A DNA stretch of 64,000 nt, from assembly GCF_008085905.1 (NCBI RefSeq), contig NZ_VSFF01000013.1, positions 186,001 through 250,000 of the forward strand, in the 5' to 3' direction. How positions within the stretch are numbered: the stretch's first letter is position 1; each line of letters opens with the position of its first letter. Below the pieces are notes generated by a model. The model was not told where the DNA came from, ran no database searches, and saw nothing but the letters and a program-made list of their open reading frames with translations. The translations under genes were made by a program, and so were the position numbers. The DNA comes from Actinomadura syzygii. Lineage in GTDB: Bacteria; Actinomycetota; Actinomycetes; Streptosporangiales; Streptosporangiaceae. Shown here piece after piece: positions 34,428 through 44,316 of this stretch.

Positions 34428-35071
34428 AAATGATCATCTGCGACGACCACGCGGTCTTCGCCGAGTCGCTGTCCCTCGTCCTCGCCGACGCCGGGCACAG
34501 CGTCCTCGCGGTGACCTACTCGCCCGCGGAGGCGCTGCCGGTGCTGCGCGCGCGGCGGCCGGACGTCTGCCTGATCGACCTGCAGTTCCCGTCCGGCACC
34601 GCGCTCGACTGGATGCCGCGGCTGCGCGCCGCGGCGCCGGGCACGCGGTTCGTCGTCCTCACCGGGTTCCTGGAGCAGCCGGTGCTGGACGCCGGGATCG
34701 CGGCGGGCGTGCGCGGGTTCGCGCACAAGGGCCAGCAGGCCCGCGACATCCTCACCGTGCTGCGCCGCGTCGAGGACGGCGAGGTCGTCGTCGACCAGGC
34801 GGCCCGGCGCGGCGGCGGCCGCCCGCGCAGCCAGGCGGAGCAGGTCGCGCGGTTCCTCACCCCGCGCGAGCGCGAGGTCCTCACCCGGCTCGCGCGCGGC
34901 GAGTCGACGCAGGCGCTCGCGAAGGCGATGGGGGTGACGCGCAGCACGGCGCGCAGCCACGTGCAGAGCGTGCTGAGCAAGCTCGGCGTGCACTCGCAGC
35001 GCGAGGCGGTGATCGAGGCGGCCAGGCACGGGCTGGTCAGCGTGGAGACGGGCGAGTGGCTCGCCGGTTGA
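34424..35071 (+). CDS. NarL/LuxR-type response regulator, partner of the preceding kinase
   Basis: The 215-residue protein has receiver landmarks IICDDHAVF, phosphoacceptor Asp in VCLIDLQFPSG and Lys in FAHKGQQ. The LuxR HTH reads LTPREREVLTRLARGES, then VTRSTARSHVQSVLSKL. It overlaps its kinase by ATGA. It shares HTH style with the orphan regulator at 21084. Its targets are not visible; the P450-like gene follows 88 bases later on the same strand. Confidence 0.88.
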   Translation: MKMIICDDHAVFAESLSLVLADAGHSVLAVTYSPAEALPVLRARRPDVCLIDLQFPSGTALDWMPRLRAAAPGTRFVVLTGFLEQPVLDAGIAAGVRGFAHKGQQARDILTVLRRVEDGEVVVDQAARRGGGRPRSQAEQVARFLTPREREVLTRLARGESTQALAKAMGVTRSTARSHVQSVLSKLGVHSQREAVIEAARHGLVSVETGEWLAG

Positions 35072-35159
35072 CGTAGTCCCGCAGGTATGGGACGGCCGAA
35101 TCCGGCCCTTCAGGGTTCGGCCGTGACGCGTTAGCGTCCGCCTTGAAGAGGAGGTGCCC

Positions 35160-36113
35160 ATGCCTCACCGGCGAGGTGTCCTGCCGACCGCTCTGCCCAT
35201 CACCGACGCGGGCGCGCTCGACCGCGCGGACACCTACGCCCGCGGCATCCCGCACGACCGGCTGGAGCGCCTCCGCGCCAAGACGCCGGTGGTGTGGCTG
35301 GACGGGCGCGCCGCCGGACGCCCCGGCTCGTGGGCGGTGCTGCGCTACGCGGACGTCCAGCACGCGCTCGTCCACCCGGAGCTGTTCGCGCCGCAGGGCG
35401 ACGGCGTCGTGCACGGCCCGGCGACCGACCTCGGCGGCGACAGGGGCCCCGGCCTCGGCTTCGGCCCCGACCCCGGCGGGCACTCCCCGGACGGCGGGCC
35501 CGGCGACGCGCACGACGCAGCGCTCATCGACATGGATCCTCCCGCGCGGGCGCTGCTGGCGCGCGTCCCGTCCAAGGAGCCGGTGGACTTCGTCGGCGAG
35601 GTCGTCGGCGACCTTCCCGAGACGCTGCGGAACACTCTCGCCGGGGGCCTGTACGCCCTGCTCCGCCATCCGGCGCAGTTCGCGCGGCTCCGCGAGGAGC
35701 GCTACGACGAGGGGCTCGTCGACAGCGCCGTCGAGGAGATGCTGCGCTGGTGGACGCCCGTCCTCCAGGTGTGGCGGGTCGTGCAGCGCGGCACCGTGAT
35801 CGGGGGTGTGCCGCTGCTCGCCGGAGAGCGGGTTACGCTTTGGCTTGTGTCCGCGAACCACGACGACGAGGTGTTCGCCGAGCCTCGGCAGTTCCTCCCC
35901 GAGCGGTTCCTGCGGGACGTCCGGTCGCATCTCTGCTTCGGGTTCGGGCAGCGCGCGTGCCTCGGCGCGCGGCTGGCGCGGGTGCACCTGCGCGCCCTGC
36001 TCGACGCGGTGCTGGAACGCCCGGGGCTGCCGCAGCTCGCGGGCGAGCCGGTGCCGGTGCGGTCGAGCGCGCGGCACGGGTTCGAGCATCTGCCCATCCG
36101 CTGGACGGCCTGA
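35160..36113 (+). CDS. Cytochrome P450-like protein lacking the I-helix region
   Basis: The 317-residue protein keeps the P450 C-terminal core: ExxR (Glu193, Arg196 in VEEMLRWWTP), PERF and the heme loop FGFGQRACLG with Cys267. The N-terminal beta region (WAVLRYADVQHALVHPELF) and the MDPPAR segment are also present. The roughly 80 residues that normally cover helices D to I, including the A/G-G-x-D/E-T-T oxygen-activation motif, are absent: sequence jumps from EVVGDLP to ETLRNTLAGG near residue 153. Normal family size is about 400. GAGGAGG lies before ATG 35160. Likely not a standard monooxygenase. Confidence 0.75.
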   Translation: MPHRRGVLPTALPITDAGALDRADTYARGIPHDRLERLRAKTPVVWLDGRAAGRPGSWAVLRYADVQHALVHPELFAPQGDGVVHGPATDLGGDRGPGLGFGPDPGGHSPDGGPGDAHDAALIDMDPPARALLARVPSKEPVDFVGEVVGDLPETLRNTLAGGLYALLRHPAQFARLREERYDEGLVDSAVEEMLRWWTPVLQVWRVVQRGTVIGGVPLLAGERVTLWLVSANHDDEVFAEPRQFLPERFLRDVRSHLCFGFGQRACLGARLARVHLRALLDAVLERPGLPQLAGEPVPVRSSARHGFEHLPIRWTA

Positions 36114-36146
36114 ACCCCGTCCGGCCCGAGCACCGTAGGTCTTCGA

Positions 36147-37292
36147 GTGGGACTGACGAGCTGGGGGACGTTCGGCCTGCTGGCCTTAGCCGCGGTCGGA
36201 TGCATGGCCGCGGTCGTGGCCATCTGGCCGAAGGCGGCCGCGAAGCGGAGACGGGCGGTGGCGGCGCGGGCGGCGATGCTCGCCGGATGCCAGCTCGTCG
36301 TGCTGCTGGCGCTGGTCACGGCCCTGAACGCGCACTACCTGTTCTACGGGTCCTGGACGGACCTGGTCAGCGCGGCGGGCGGCGGCGTCGGGCCGCCGGG
36401 CAACCCGGCGCTCAAGGCGAGCGCCACCGGCGGCGGCTCGCGGATCGTGGTCCGGACGGCGCGTCCCGACCTCTCCCCCGGCGCGGGCGGGAAGCACGCG
36501 CCCGCGCGGGACGGCCAGGTCGAGCGCGTCGTCATCCAGGGCGTCCGCACCGGGCTGTCGGCGGAGGAGTACGTGTACCTGCCGCCGCAGTACTTCCAGG
36601 CGGCGTACGCGACCCGCCGGTTCCCCGTCGTGCTGTTCCTCGCCGGATACCCGGCCGCCGACCGGCTCGTCTGGATCAGGCGCGGGCACATCCCCGAGGA
36701 CGTGGCGCAGGCCCAGGCCGCGCACCGCATCCAGCCGATGATCTACGTGATGGCGCGGCCGACCGTGGTCGCCGGCTGGGACACCGAGTGCGCCGACGTG
36801 CCCGGCGGCCCGCAGGTCGAGACGTTCTTCGCGCAGGACGTCCCGGAGGCGGTCGCCGCGACGTACCGGACGGCGCGCGGCCGGAGCGGCTGGGGCGTCG
36901 CCGGATACTCGACGGGCGGCTTCTGCGCCGCGAAGCTCGCCATGCTCCACTCGGACCGGTTCTCCGCCGGGGTCAGCATGGCCGGGCACTTCCACGCGCT
37001 GCTCGACACGACGACCCGCGACCTGTACGGCGGCAGCCCGGCCCTCCGGCGGAACAGCAACCTGATCTGGCGGGTGCGGAACCTCCCCCCGCCGCCGGTG
37101 TCGCTGCTGGTCGCGTCGGCGGACGTCGGCGAGAAGACGTTCCCGTCGGCGCGGACGTTCATGAAGGCCGCGCGTCCGCCGCTGATGGTCGACGAACTGC
37201 TCCTGCCGTCCGGCGGCCACAACTTCAAGACGTTCCGGAAGTACATCCCGCCGTCGATCAGATGGCTGAGCGCGCGTCTGCGGGGCGAGTGA
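36147..37292 (+). CDS. Membrane-anchored esterase (alpha/beta hydrolase)
   Basis: The 381-residue protein has two N-terminal transmembrane segments (about residues 8-28 and 42-62) and an external esterase D-like domain. The nucleophile elbow is GYSTGG with Ser255. A matching His358 occurs in PSGGHNF, and Asp326 in ASADVGEK could complete the triad. The family includes mycolyltransferase-like and predicted secreted esterases. GTG 36147 is the probable start. Two bases after its stop begins a diverged paralog. Confidence 0.8.
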   Translation: MGLTSWGTFGLLALAAVGCMAAVVAIWPKAAAKRRRAVAARAAMLAGCQLVVLLALVTALNAHYLFYGSWTDLVSAAGGGVGPPGNPALKASATGGGSRIVVRTARPDLSPGAGGKHAPARDGQVERVVIQGVRTGLSAEEYVYLPPQYFQAAYATRRFPVVLFLAGYPAADRLVWIRRGHIPEDVAQAQAAHRIQPMIYVMARPTVVAGWDTECADVPGGPQVETFFAQDVPEAVAATYRTARGRSGWGVAGYSTGGFCAAKLAMLHSDRFSAGVSMAGHFHALLDTTTRDLYGGSPALRRNSNLIWRVRNLPPPPVSLLVASADVGEKTFPSARTFMKAARPPLMVDELLLPSGGHNFKTFRKYIPPSIRWLSARLRGE

Positions 37293-37293
37293 C

Positions 37294-38313
37294 GTGGAAC
37301 CCGTGAGCGTCGCCTTCATCGGCCCGGTCAGCCTGCTGGCGCTCGGCGCCGTCGTCGCCGCGCTCGTGCTGTGGCGGCGGGCCGCCGGGCCCGGACCGCG
37401 CGCGGTGCTCGCCCGGAGCGGGCTGCTGCTCGCCGCGCAGTGCGCGCTGACCGCGTCGGTCGTCCTGCTCGCCAACCGGTACTTCGTGTTCTACCCGACC
37501 TGGGACGACCTGCTCGGCAACACCCCCGAGGGCGCGCGGGTGGCGCACGTCCAGGTGCAGGGGCCGCGGGCCGCGCCCGCGAAGCGCACCGGCACCGAGG
37601 CGCGGTCCGGCGGCGGCCGGGTCGACGTCCTGGACGTCCGCGGCGCGCGCAGCGGGATCGACGCCAAGGCGCGCGTCTACCTGCCGAAACGGTACTTCGA
37701 TCCGGGCGCGCAGCCGCTGCCGGTGGCCGTCGTCCTGACGGCGGGCGACGGCGAGCCGACGATCCCGGCGGACGCCCGGCAGACGATCTACGTGGCCGTG
37801 CCGCTCCCGGGCGGCCGCTGCCAGGACGTGCCGGGGCGCACCGGGGGCCCGCTGGCCGAGACGTTCCTCGCCGCCGACCTGCCCGCCGCGCTCGCCGACG
37901 CCTACCACGTGCCGCCGACCCGCGACGGGTGGGGCGTCGCCGGGGACGGCCCCGCCGCCGGGCGGTGCGCGGCCCGGCTCGCCATGCTGCACTCCGACCG
38001 GTTCGCCGCCGTCGCGACCCTCGACGCCCGCTTCGACGAGCCGCGCGGCGACGCGGCGCCGTACGGCGGCAGCGAGGCGATCCGGCGGAGCGACGACCTG
38101 CCGTGGCGGCTGCGGAACGTCCCGCCGCCGCCGGTGTGGCTGCTGGCCGCCGCCGACCGGGACGGCCCCGACGCCGGGCAGGCGCGGCGGTTCGTCTCGC
38201 TCGTCCGGCCGCCGATGCGCGCCGAGACGCTCCTCCTCGCGCATTCCGGCGGGGAGCTGACGGACGTCCTGCGGCGGCTCGGGGACCGGCTCCTGCTACC
38301 TCCCAGGGAGTAG
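37294..38313 (+). CDS. Paralog of the preceding esterase without catalytic Ser and His
   Basis: The 339-residue protein keeps the same layout: two transmembrane segments, the FYPTWDDLL motif (FYGSWTDLV in the first copy) and shared blocks LAMLHSDRF, LRNVPPPPVWLL. The nucleophile region GWGVAGYSTGG of the first copy reads GWGVAGDGPAAG here, so Ser is gone, and PSGGHNF reads HSGGELT, so His is gone. It is therefore probably a pseudoenzyme, perhaps a structural partner of the active copy. GTG 37294 starts two bases after the first gene's stop; GTG 37303 is an alternative. Confidence 0.75.
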   Translation: MEPVSVAFIGPVSLLALGAVVAALVLWRRAAGPGPRAVLARSGLLLAAQCALTASVVLLANRYFVFYPTWDDLLGNTPEGARVAHVQVQGPRAAPAKRTGTEARSGGGRVDVLDVRGARSGIDAKARVYLPKRYFDPGAQPLPVAVVLTAGDGEPTIPADARQTIYVAVPLPGGRCQDVPGRTGGPLAETFLAADLPAALADAYHVPPTRDGWGVAGDGPAAGRCAARLAMLHSDRFAAVATLDARFDEPRGDAAPYGGSEAIRRSDDLPWRLRNVPPPPVWLLAAADRDGPDAGQARRFVSLVRPPMRAETLLLAHSGGELTDVLRRLGDRLLLPPRE

Positions 38314-38371
38314 GGGCGCCGTCTCCCGGCGGCCGACGCGGGTCCGGGCGCCGATGTCCTAACGTGCAGGC

Positions 38372-39676
38372 ATGAGCACCTCACCGGTCCGTCCGCACTG
38401 GCCGCGCCCGTCCGCGTGGCCGGTGTGGGTCGTGCCGGCGCTGCTCGCGTTCGTGCAGGTCGTCGGGTCGCTGGGCGCGGAGCACGGGGGGCCGCGGCAC
38501 GGGCCCGGGTCGTCCGGCCCGCCCTGGGCGGACGGCGGGTCCGGCGGGCTCGACGTCGGCCACCGGGAGCTCGGGCCGCTCGGCCTCGCCCTGCTGCTCG
38601 CCGGACCGGCGCTGCTGCTGCTGCGCCGCCGCCGGCCGGTGTTCACGCTCGGCGCGGTCGCCGCCGTGACGGCCCTCTACCTGCTGCGCGCCTACACCTA
38701 CGGGCCCGCGCCGTTCTCCCTCGCCGTCGCGCTGATGGCGGCCGTCGTCGCCGGGCACCGGCTCGCCGCCTGGGCGGGCACCGGCGTCGGCCTCGCCGCC
38801 TACCTCGGGCTCACCGCGCTGATCGGCGGCTCGGAGCAGGACCGCGGCCACGGCGGGGTGTTCCCGGTGGAGCGGCCGAGCCTCACCGACGTGACGTTCG
38901 TCGTCGGCTGGGCGCTGGTGGTGCTGGTGACGTCGGAGCTCGTCCGGATGCGGGCGCAGCGGGCCGCGGAGGCCGCCCGCATCCGCGCCGAGAAGGAGCG
39001 CCGCGAGGCCAGCGAGGAGCGGCTGCGGATGGCCCGCGAGCTGCACGACGTCCTCGCCCACAACATCTCGATGATCAACGTGCAGGCGGGCGTGGCGCTG
39101 CACCTGATGGACCAGAACCCCGAGCAGGCCCGCACCGCGCTCGCCGCGATCAAGGACGCGAGCAAGGAGGCGCTCACCGAGATGCGCGGGGTGATCGGCG
39201 CGCTGCGGGCGGAGGGCGAGACCGCGCCGCGCTCCCCCACCGCCGGGCTCGACCGGCTCGACGACCTGCTCGACCGCGCCCGCTCCGCCGGGCTGCGGGT
39301 GCACGCCGAGGTCACCGGGGAGCGGCGGCCGCCGCACTCGGGCGCCGACCTCGCGGCGTTCCGGATCGTCCAGGAGTCGCTGACGAACGTGGGCCGCCAT
39401 GCCGGGCCGGGGCCGGTGACGGCCCGCGTCCGGATCGCCTACGGTGAACACGACATCGAGGTCCGGGTCGAGGACGACGGCCGGGGGGTGTCCCTCCTCG
39501 ACGACGACCCGGACGGGACCGGGTCCGGCATCCGGGGCATGCGGGAGCGGGCGGCGGCGCTCGGCGGCGAGTTCGAGGCCGGGCCGCGGCCGGGCGGCGG
39601 GTTCCGGGTGCGGGCGCGGCTCCCCCTCGGCGACCGACCGGGCGACGAACCCGGCGAAGCGTCGGGCGATCGGTGA
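38372..39676 (+). CDS. NarL-type sensor histidine kinase
   Basis: The 434-residue kinase has four to five transmembrane segments in residues 15-190 and no large external domain. A short coiled coil (AARIRAEKERREASEERL) leads into the HisKA_3 box MARELHDVLAHNISMI. The catalytic domain has N-box-like ESLTNVGRHAG, DDGRGV and GSGIRGMRERAAALGG. It probably senses membrane state. The response regulator gene starts 17 bases later. Confidence 0.9.
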   Translation: MSTSPVRPHWPRPSAWPVWVVPALLAFVQVVGSLGAEHGGPRHGPGSSGPPWADGGSGGLDVGHRELGPLGLALLLAGPALLLLRRRRPVFTLGAVAAVTALYLLRAYTYGPAPFSLAVALMAAVVAGHRLAAWAGTGVGLAAYLGLTALIGGSEQDRGHGGVFPVERPSLTDVTFVVGWALVVLVTSELVRMRAQRAAEAARIRAEKERREASEERLRMARELHDVLAHNISMINVQAGVALHLMDQNPEQARTALAAIKDASKEALTEMRGVIGALRAEGETAPRSPTAGLDRLDDLLDRARSAGLRVHAEVTGERRPPHSGADLAAFRIVQESLTNVGRHAGPGPVTARVRIAYGEHDIEVRVEDDGRGVSLLDDDPDGTGSGIRGMRERAAALGGEFEAGPRPGGGFRVRARLPLGDRPGDEPGEASGDR

Positions 39677-39693
39677 GGCGGGGAGGACGGGAC

Positions 39694-40398
39694 ATGCGCT
39701 ACTCCGACGGGTCGGCGGCCGGGGACGGCTCCCCGATCAAGGTGCTGCTGGCCGACGACCAGGTGCTCGTCCGGGCCGGGTTCCGGGCGCTGCTGGACGC
39801 GCAGGCCGACATCGAGGTCGTCGGCGAGGCGAGCGACGGCGAGGAGGCCGTCGCGCGGGCGCGGTCGCTGCGTCCCGACGTCATCCTGATGGACATCCGC
39901 ATGCCCGGCCTGGACGGCCTTGAGGCGACCCGGCGGATCGCGTCGGACGAACGGCTGTCCGGCGTGCGGATCGTGATCCTCACCACGTTCGAGTTGGACG
40001 AGTACGTCTTCGAGGCGCTGCGCGGCGGCGCGAGCGGGTTCCTCGTCAAGGACACCGAGCCGGTCGAGCTGCTCCACGCGGTGCGGGCCGTCGCGGCGGG
40101 CGACGCGCTGCTGTCCCCGAGCGTGACCAGGCGGTTGATCGCCGAGTTCGCGGCGCGGGCGAAGGAGCCCGCGGCGTCGCCCCGGCTGAACGCGCTCACC
40201 GAGCGCGAGCGGGAGGTCATGGCGCTCGTCGGGGAGGGCCTGTCGAACGAGGAGATCGCGGCGCGCCTGGTGGTGAGCCCGGCCACCGCGAAGACGCACG
40301 TCAGCCGCACGATGGTGAAGCTCGGCGCGCGCGACCGCGCCCAGCTCGTCGTCTTCGCCTACGAGTCGGGGCTGGTCAAACCGGGCTGGCTGCCCTAG
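39694..40398 (+). CDS. NarL/LuxR-type response regulator
   Basis: The 234-residue protein has receiver landmarks [12 protein letters not shown], phosphoacceptor in [13 protein letters not shown], Thr in ILTTFE and Lys in FLVKDTEP. The HTH reads [20 protein letters not shown] then [17 protein letters not shown] 39694 follows GGGAGGA. It pairs with the upstream membrane kinase; this is the common actinobacterial two-component layout (as in DesR or LiaR). Confidence 0.92.
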   Translation: MRYSDGSAAGDGSPIKVLLADDQVLVRAGFRALLDAQADIEVVGEASDGEEAVARARSLRPDVILMDIRMPGLDGLEATRRIASDERLSGVRIVILTTFELDEYVFEALRGGASGFLVKDTEPVELLHAVRAVAAGDALLSPSVTRRLIAEFAARAKEPAASPRLNALTEREREVMALVGEGLSNEEIAARLVVSPATAKTHVSRTMVKLGARDRAQLVVFAYESGLVKPGWLP

Positions 40399-40508
40399 TA
40401 ATTCTTACTCCTGGGCGATTCACTGTTGTCGTCCGATCGGTGTGGCAGGGTGGACGGCGGGGCCGCGGGGCATCCGGCGGCGGGGCCCTATCGACGCGAA
40501 GGAGTCCG

Positions 40509-41120
40509 GTGCCGAACGACACGAGGATCCTCGCCGTCGACGATCGTACGGAGAACCTGACCGCCCTCGCCGCCGTCCTGGACGCCCTTCCGGTCGAGGT
40601 CGTGCCCGTCACCTCCGGCCAGGCCGCGTTGAAGGAACTGCTGAACGACGAGTTCGCGCTGATCCTGCTCGACGTCGTGATGCCGGAGATGGACGGCTTC
40701 GAGACCGCCGGGCACATCAAGGCCAGGCCGCGCACCCGGGACGTCCCGATCATCTTCCTCACCGCCGGCGGCGAGGCCGGGGAGCAGGCGTTCCGCGGCT
40801 ACGCGGCGGGCGCGGTCGACTACCTGACCAAGCCGTTCGACCCGTGGCTGCTGCGCGCGAAGGTGTCGGTGTTCGTCGAGCTGCACCGCCGGAACCTGCA
40901 GCTCAGGCGGCAGGCGCGGCTGCTGCGGCAGACCCTCGCCGAGGGCGCCGGGGAGTCGGTCATGGCGGCCTGCGACCGGCTGCTCGGGGCGCTCGACGAA
41001 CGCCTCAAGCGCGTCGAGGACGACGTCGACCAGCTGCGCTCCGGCGAGCCCGCAACCGACCTCGGCGGCCACGTCGCCGACCTGCGGCTCGCCCTGGACG
41101 CCCTCTCCCCCGGCGGCTGA
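40509..41120 (+). CDS. Receiver-only response regulator with C-terminal coiled coil
   Basis: The 203-residue protein begins with a receiver domain: AVDDRTENL, phosphoacceptor in [14 protein letters not shown], Thr in FLTAGGE and Lys in YLTKPFDP. Instead of an output domain there is a long helix ([17 protein letters not shown]) and a second helical part ([14 protein letters not shown]). Such proteins act through protein contact. GAAGGAG lies ahead of GTG 40509. It has its own leader, so it is not strictly part of the upstream operon. Confidence 0.85.
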   Translation: MPNDTRILAVDDRTENLTALAAVLDALPVEVVPVTSGQAALKELLNDEFALILLDVVMPEMDGFETAGHIKARPRTRDVPIIFLTAGGEAGEQAFRGYAAGAVDYLTKPFDPWLLRAKVSVFVELHRRNLQLRRQARLLRQTLAEGAGESVMAACDRLLGALDERLKRVEDDVDQLRSGEPATDLGGHVADLRLALDALSPGG

Positions 41121-41132
41121 TCCGCCCAGCCG

Positions 41133-42623
41133 TCAGACGGTGGCGGTGACCGCGGGCGGCGATCCGGCCGCGCCGCTCTTGAGCTTGCCGCGCAGGATGA
41201 ACGCGCCCGCCAGCACCGCCGCGACGACGAGGACCACCGCGATCGTGACGATCAGCACCGTCCGGCGGCGCTCCGTCCCGCCGTGCCCCGCGCCCTGCGC
41301 CCCGTGGACGGGCGGCGGCGAGGGCGGCTGCTGCCAGTTCGCGTACTGCTGCGGCTGCTGCCACGGCGGCGGCGTCTGCGGAGCTGACGGCACAGCGGGC
41401 AACTGGCCGGGCGGCTGGCTGGGCGGCTGCGTCGGCGGGCGGCCAAGCGCCGGATGCCGCGACGGCGGCTGCTGCTGGGACGGCGGGGGCGCCCACTCCG
41501 TCTGCTGGAACGTCCGGGACTCGGACTCCAGCGAGTCGCGCGCCGGATGAGGGCTCCGCCCCGGCACGCCGTTCTGGTCCGGCTGCCGGAACCGGCCGGG
41601 GTCGCGCCTGGTCACCGGCTCCCGCTCGCCCGGGTCGCGGCGCGTCACCGGCTCCGGGTCGGGTCCGTCGAGGTCGCCGGGGTCGCGCCGGGTGACCGGG
41701 TCGAGCTCGGCCGGGTCGAGGACGGTCTCCGACGCGTCGTCCGTCCGGGTGGCGGGCGCGAAACGGCCGGACGGCTCGTCCGCCACCGTCTCGCCGACCG
41801 GCGGCGACACCGGAAGGGTCGCCACGCGCGTGAGGAGCGGGTGCGCCTGCGCCGCCGTCATCCGGTTCACCGGCTCGCGGGCGAGCAGGCCGTCCAGGAC
41901 GCGGGCGAGCGGCCCCGCGTTCCGCGCCGGCGGGACGGGCTCGGTCAGCGCGGCCTGCAGCGACGCCATCGCGTCCGACCGCTCGTAGGGGGAGCGCCCC
42001 TCCACGGCCGCGTACAGGGTCGCGCCGAGCGACCACAGGTCGGACGCGGGCACCGCGCGCTCGCCCTGCGCCCGCTCCGGCGGGATGTACGCGGGCGAGC
42101 CCATGACCAGGCCCGTCTGGGTGAGCGTCGCGTCGCCCTCCACCTGCGCGATGCCGAAGTCGGTGAGGACGACGCGCCCGGTGTCGGTGATCAGCACGTT
42201 GCTGGGCTTGACGTCGCGGTGCAGGATGCCCTTCTCGTGGGCGTGCCGCAGCGCCCCGAGCATCTGGAGCCCGATGTCGGCGACCCGGCGGTGCTCCATC
42301 GGCCCGCGCTCCAGCAGGTCTTGCAGGGACGGCGCGAGGACCAGCTCCATCACGATCCAGGGGCGGTCGGACTCCTCGACCACGTCGTGGACGGTCACCA
42401 CCCCGGAGTGGTTCAGCCGCGCCGACGCCCGCGCCTCCCGGAACGTCCGCTCGTACAGGACGTGCCGCTCGGAGTCGGACAGGCCCGGCGGCAGCAGGAC
42501 CTCCTTGACCGCGACCTCGCGGTCGAGCATGACGTCGAAGGCGCGCCACACGGTGCCCATGCCGCCGCGCCCGACCACCGAGTCGAGCCGGTAGCGGTTG
42601 CCGAGCAGACGTGCCTGTGCCAT
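41133..42623 (-). CDS. Ser/Thr protein kinase 1 of the triple cluster
   Basis: The 496-residue protein has a PknB-like kinase domain: [20 protein letters not shown] with the ATP lysine, [16 protein letters not shown] and activation loop [13 protein letters not shown]. The linker carries a repeat of the type EPVTRRDPG and a Gln/Pro-rich stretch. One transmembrane segment ([21 protein letters not shown]) is near the C-terminus, with only about 20 residues outside, so the external sensor has been lost compared with its neighbours. ATG 42621-42623 is chosen because the domain starts there. Third gene of the minus-strand kinase run. Confidence 0.9.
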   Translation of the reverse strand: MAQARLLGNRYRLDSVVGRGGMGTVWRAFDVMLDREVAVKEVLLPPGLSDSERHVLYERTFREARASARLNHSGVVTVHDVVEESDRPWIVMELVLAPSLQDLLERGPMEHRRVADIGLQMLGALRHAHEKGILHRDVKPSNVLITDTGRVVLTDFGIAQVEGDATLTQTGLVMGSPAYIPPERAQGERAVPASDLWSLGATLYAAVEGRSPYERSDAMASLQAALTEPVPPARNAGPLARVLDGLLAREPVNRMTAAQAHPLLTRVATLPVSPPVGETVADEPSGRFAPATRTDDASETVLDPAELDPVTRRDPGDLDGPDPEPVTRRDPGEREPVTRRDPGRFRQPDQNGVPGRSPHPARDSLESESRTFQQTEWAPPPSQQQPPSRHPALGRPPTQPPSQPPGQLPAVPSAPQTPPPWQQPQQYANWQQPPSPPPVHGAQGAGHGGTERRRTVLIVTIAVVLVVAAVLAGAFILRGKLKSGAAGSPPAVTATV

Positions 42624-42645
42624 GGCTAGAGGGTCCCCCCGCTGG

Positions 42646-44316
42646 TCATCCCACCCCGGAGGGACGGAACGTGTCGAGAACATTCTTCACGAGTGTCTCG
42701 TTCTCGTTCCACTGGGACGCGGGAACCGCGACGATGACAGCGTACGCCCGGCCGTCCGCCATCACACCGCGGTCGCGCGCCCGGGTGAGGCCCCCCGACC
42801 GGGACCAGGTGAACTCGATGTCGGCGGCGGGCTGCCCCGCCACGCTGGTGCTGGTGATCGGCGCGACGCGCTGGAAGCCCTTGAGCTTGCCGTCCGCGAT
42901 GGCCTCCCGCTCCCAGGTGACCCAGTGCTCGTACGGGTCGCCGGTCCACGGGGTGCGGTCGACCTGGACGTACGCGCTGGTCACGGGATCGGTCCAGACG
43001 ACGCTGTTGCCCTGCGCGGAGCGCCGCCACCCGCGCGGGACGCCGATCGTGTAGCCGGCGCCGCTCGCCGGGACCAGGCCGTCCGGGAGCGGCGTCCGCG
43101 GCGGGACGGACGGCGTCGAGGGCGTCGTGCTCGGCGGCGCCTGCGTCCGCGGCGTCGTCGGCTGGTCGATGACCGTCGGCGACTGGGACGCGCCCCGCGC
43201 GCCGCCGGACGCGCCGTCCGGCCACAGCAGGTACCCGGCGACCGCGAGGACCGCCGCCGCCACGACCGCGCCCGCGATGACCGGGACGACCGCCGACCGC
43301 CGCTTCGGGGCCGCCGCGGTCGGGTGGGCGGGCGTCCACTGGCCGCCGGTCCCCGGCGGGTACTGCGTGGTCATGTGGTCCGGCGGCGGAGGCACCGGCA
43401 CCGGGACGGGCATCGGCGGGAAGGTCGGCGTGTGCCCGATCGGGGGGCCGTCCACCGAGGTGGCCTCGTGCGAGGCGATCTGGACGGCGGCCAGCCCGGC
43501 GGCGTGCCCGTTCGCGATCGCGGTCAGCGCGTCCTCGGCCTCGGCGCCGCTCGTCCGCCGGACCGGGTCGCGTTCGAGCAGCCCGGTGAGGACGGGTGCG
43601 AGCGGCCCCGCGTTCCGCGCCGGCGGGACGGGCTGCGTCATGATCGCGGCGAGCACGGCCATCGCGTCGCTGCGGTGGTGCGGGGCGCGACCCTCGGTCG
43701 CGGCGTAGAGGGTCGCGCCGAGCGCCCACAGGTCGGAGGCGGGGATCGCCGGGTCGCCGTTGATCCGCTCCGGCGACATGTACGCGGGCGAGCCCATCAC
43801 CATCCCGGTGGCGGTGAGCGTCGCGTCGCCCGCCATCTGCGCGATGCCGAAGTCGGTGAGCACGGCGCGGTCGTCATCGCCGACGAGCACGTTCGCGGGC
43901 TTCACGTCGCGGTGCAGGATGCCGATCGCGTGCGCGGCGCGCAGCGCGCCCGCGACCTGGCGGCCGATCGTCGCGACGCGGCCGGGCGGGAGCGGGCCGT
44001 CCTCGTCGACGATGTCCTGGAGGGAGCGGGCCCGGACCAGCTCCATCACGATCCAGGGGCGGCCGTCCTCGTCGACGACGTCGTGGACGGTCACCACGCC
44101 GGGGTGGTTCAGCCGCGCGGACGCGCGGGCCTCCCGCAGGGTGCGGCGGTGCCGGTTGTCGCGCTCGTCGTCGCTCAGCCCGGCGGGCAGGACGACCTCC
44201 TTGACCGCGACCTCCCGGTCGAGGGTCTCGTCGCGGGCCCGCCACACGGTGCCCATGCCGCCGCGTCCGACCACGGACTCCAGCCGGTACCGACCGGCGA
44301 GGACGCGCCCCTCCAT
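42646..44316 (-). CDS. Ser/Thr protein kinase 2 with external sensor domain
   Basis: The 556-residue kinase has [39 protein letters not shown] and VMGSPAYMSPE, then a Pro-rich linker and one transmembrane segment near residue 345 (VVPVIAGAVVAAAVLAVAGY). The C-terminal external part of about 190 residues starts at SGAGYTIGVPRGWRR and includes YVQVDRTPW and FKVTW-like strands. It resembles the external part of kinase 3. The ATG overlaps the stop of kinase 3 (TGATG), so the two are translationally coupled. Confidence 0.9.
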   Translation of the reverse strand: MEGRVLAGRYRLESVVGRGGMGTVWRARDETLDREVAVKEVVLPAGLSDDERDNRHRRTLREARASARLNHPGVVTVHDVVDEDGRPWIVMELVRARSLQDIVDEDGPLPPGRVATIGRQVAGALRAAHAIGILHRDVKPANVLVGDDDRAVLTDFGIAQMAGDATLTATGMVMGSPAYMSPERINGDPAIPASDLWALGATLYAATEGRAPHHRSDAMAVLAAIMTQPVPPARNAGPLAPVLTGLLERDPVRRTSGAEAEDALTAIANGHAAGLAAVQIASHEATSVDGPPIGHTPTFPPMPVPVPVPPPPDHMTTQYPPGTGGQWTPAHPTAAAPKRRSAVVPVIAGAVVAAAVLAVAGYLLWPDGASGGARGASQSPTVIDQPTTPRTQAPPSTTPSTPSVPPRTPLPDGLVPASGAGYTIGVPRGWRRSAQGNSVVWTDPVTSAYVQVDRTPWTGDPYEHWVTWEREAIADGKLKGFQRVAPITSTSVAGQPAADIEFTWSRSGGLTRARDRGVMADGRAYAVIVAVPASQWNENETLVKNVLDTFRPSGVG

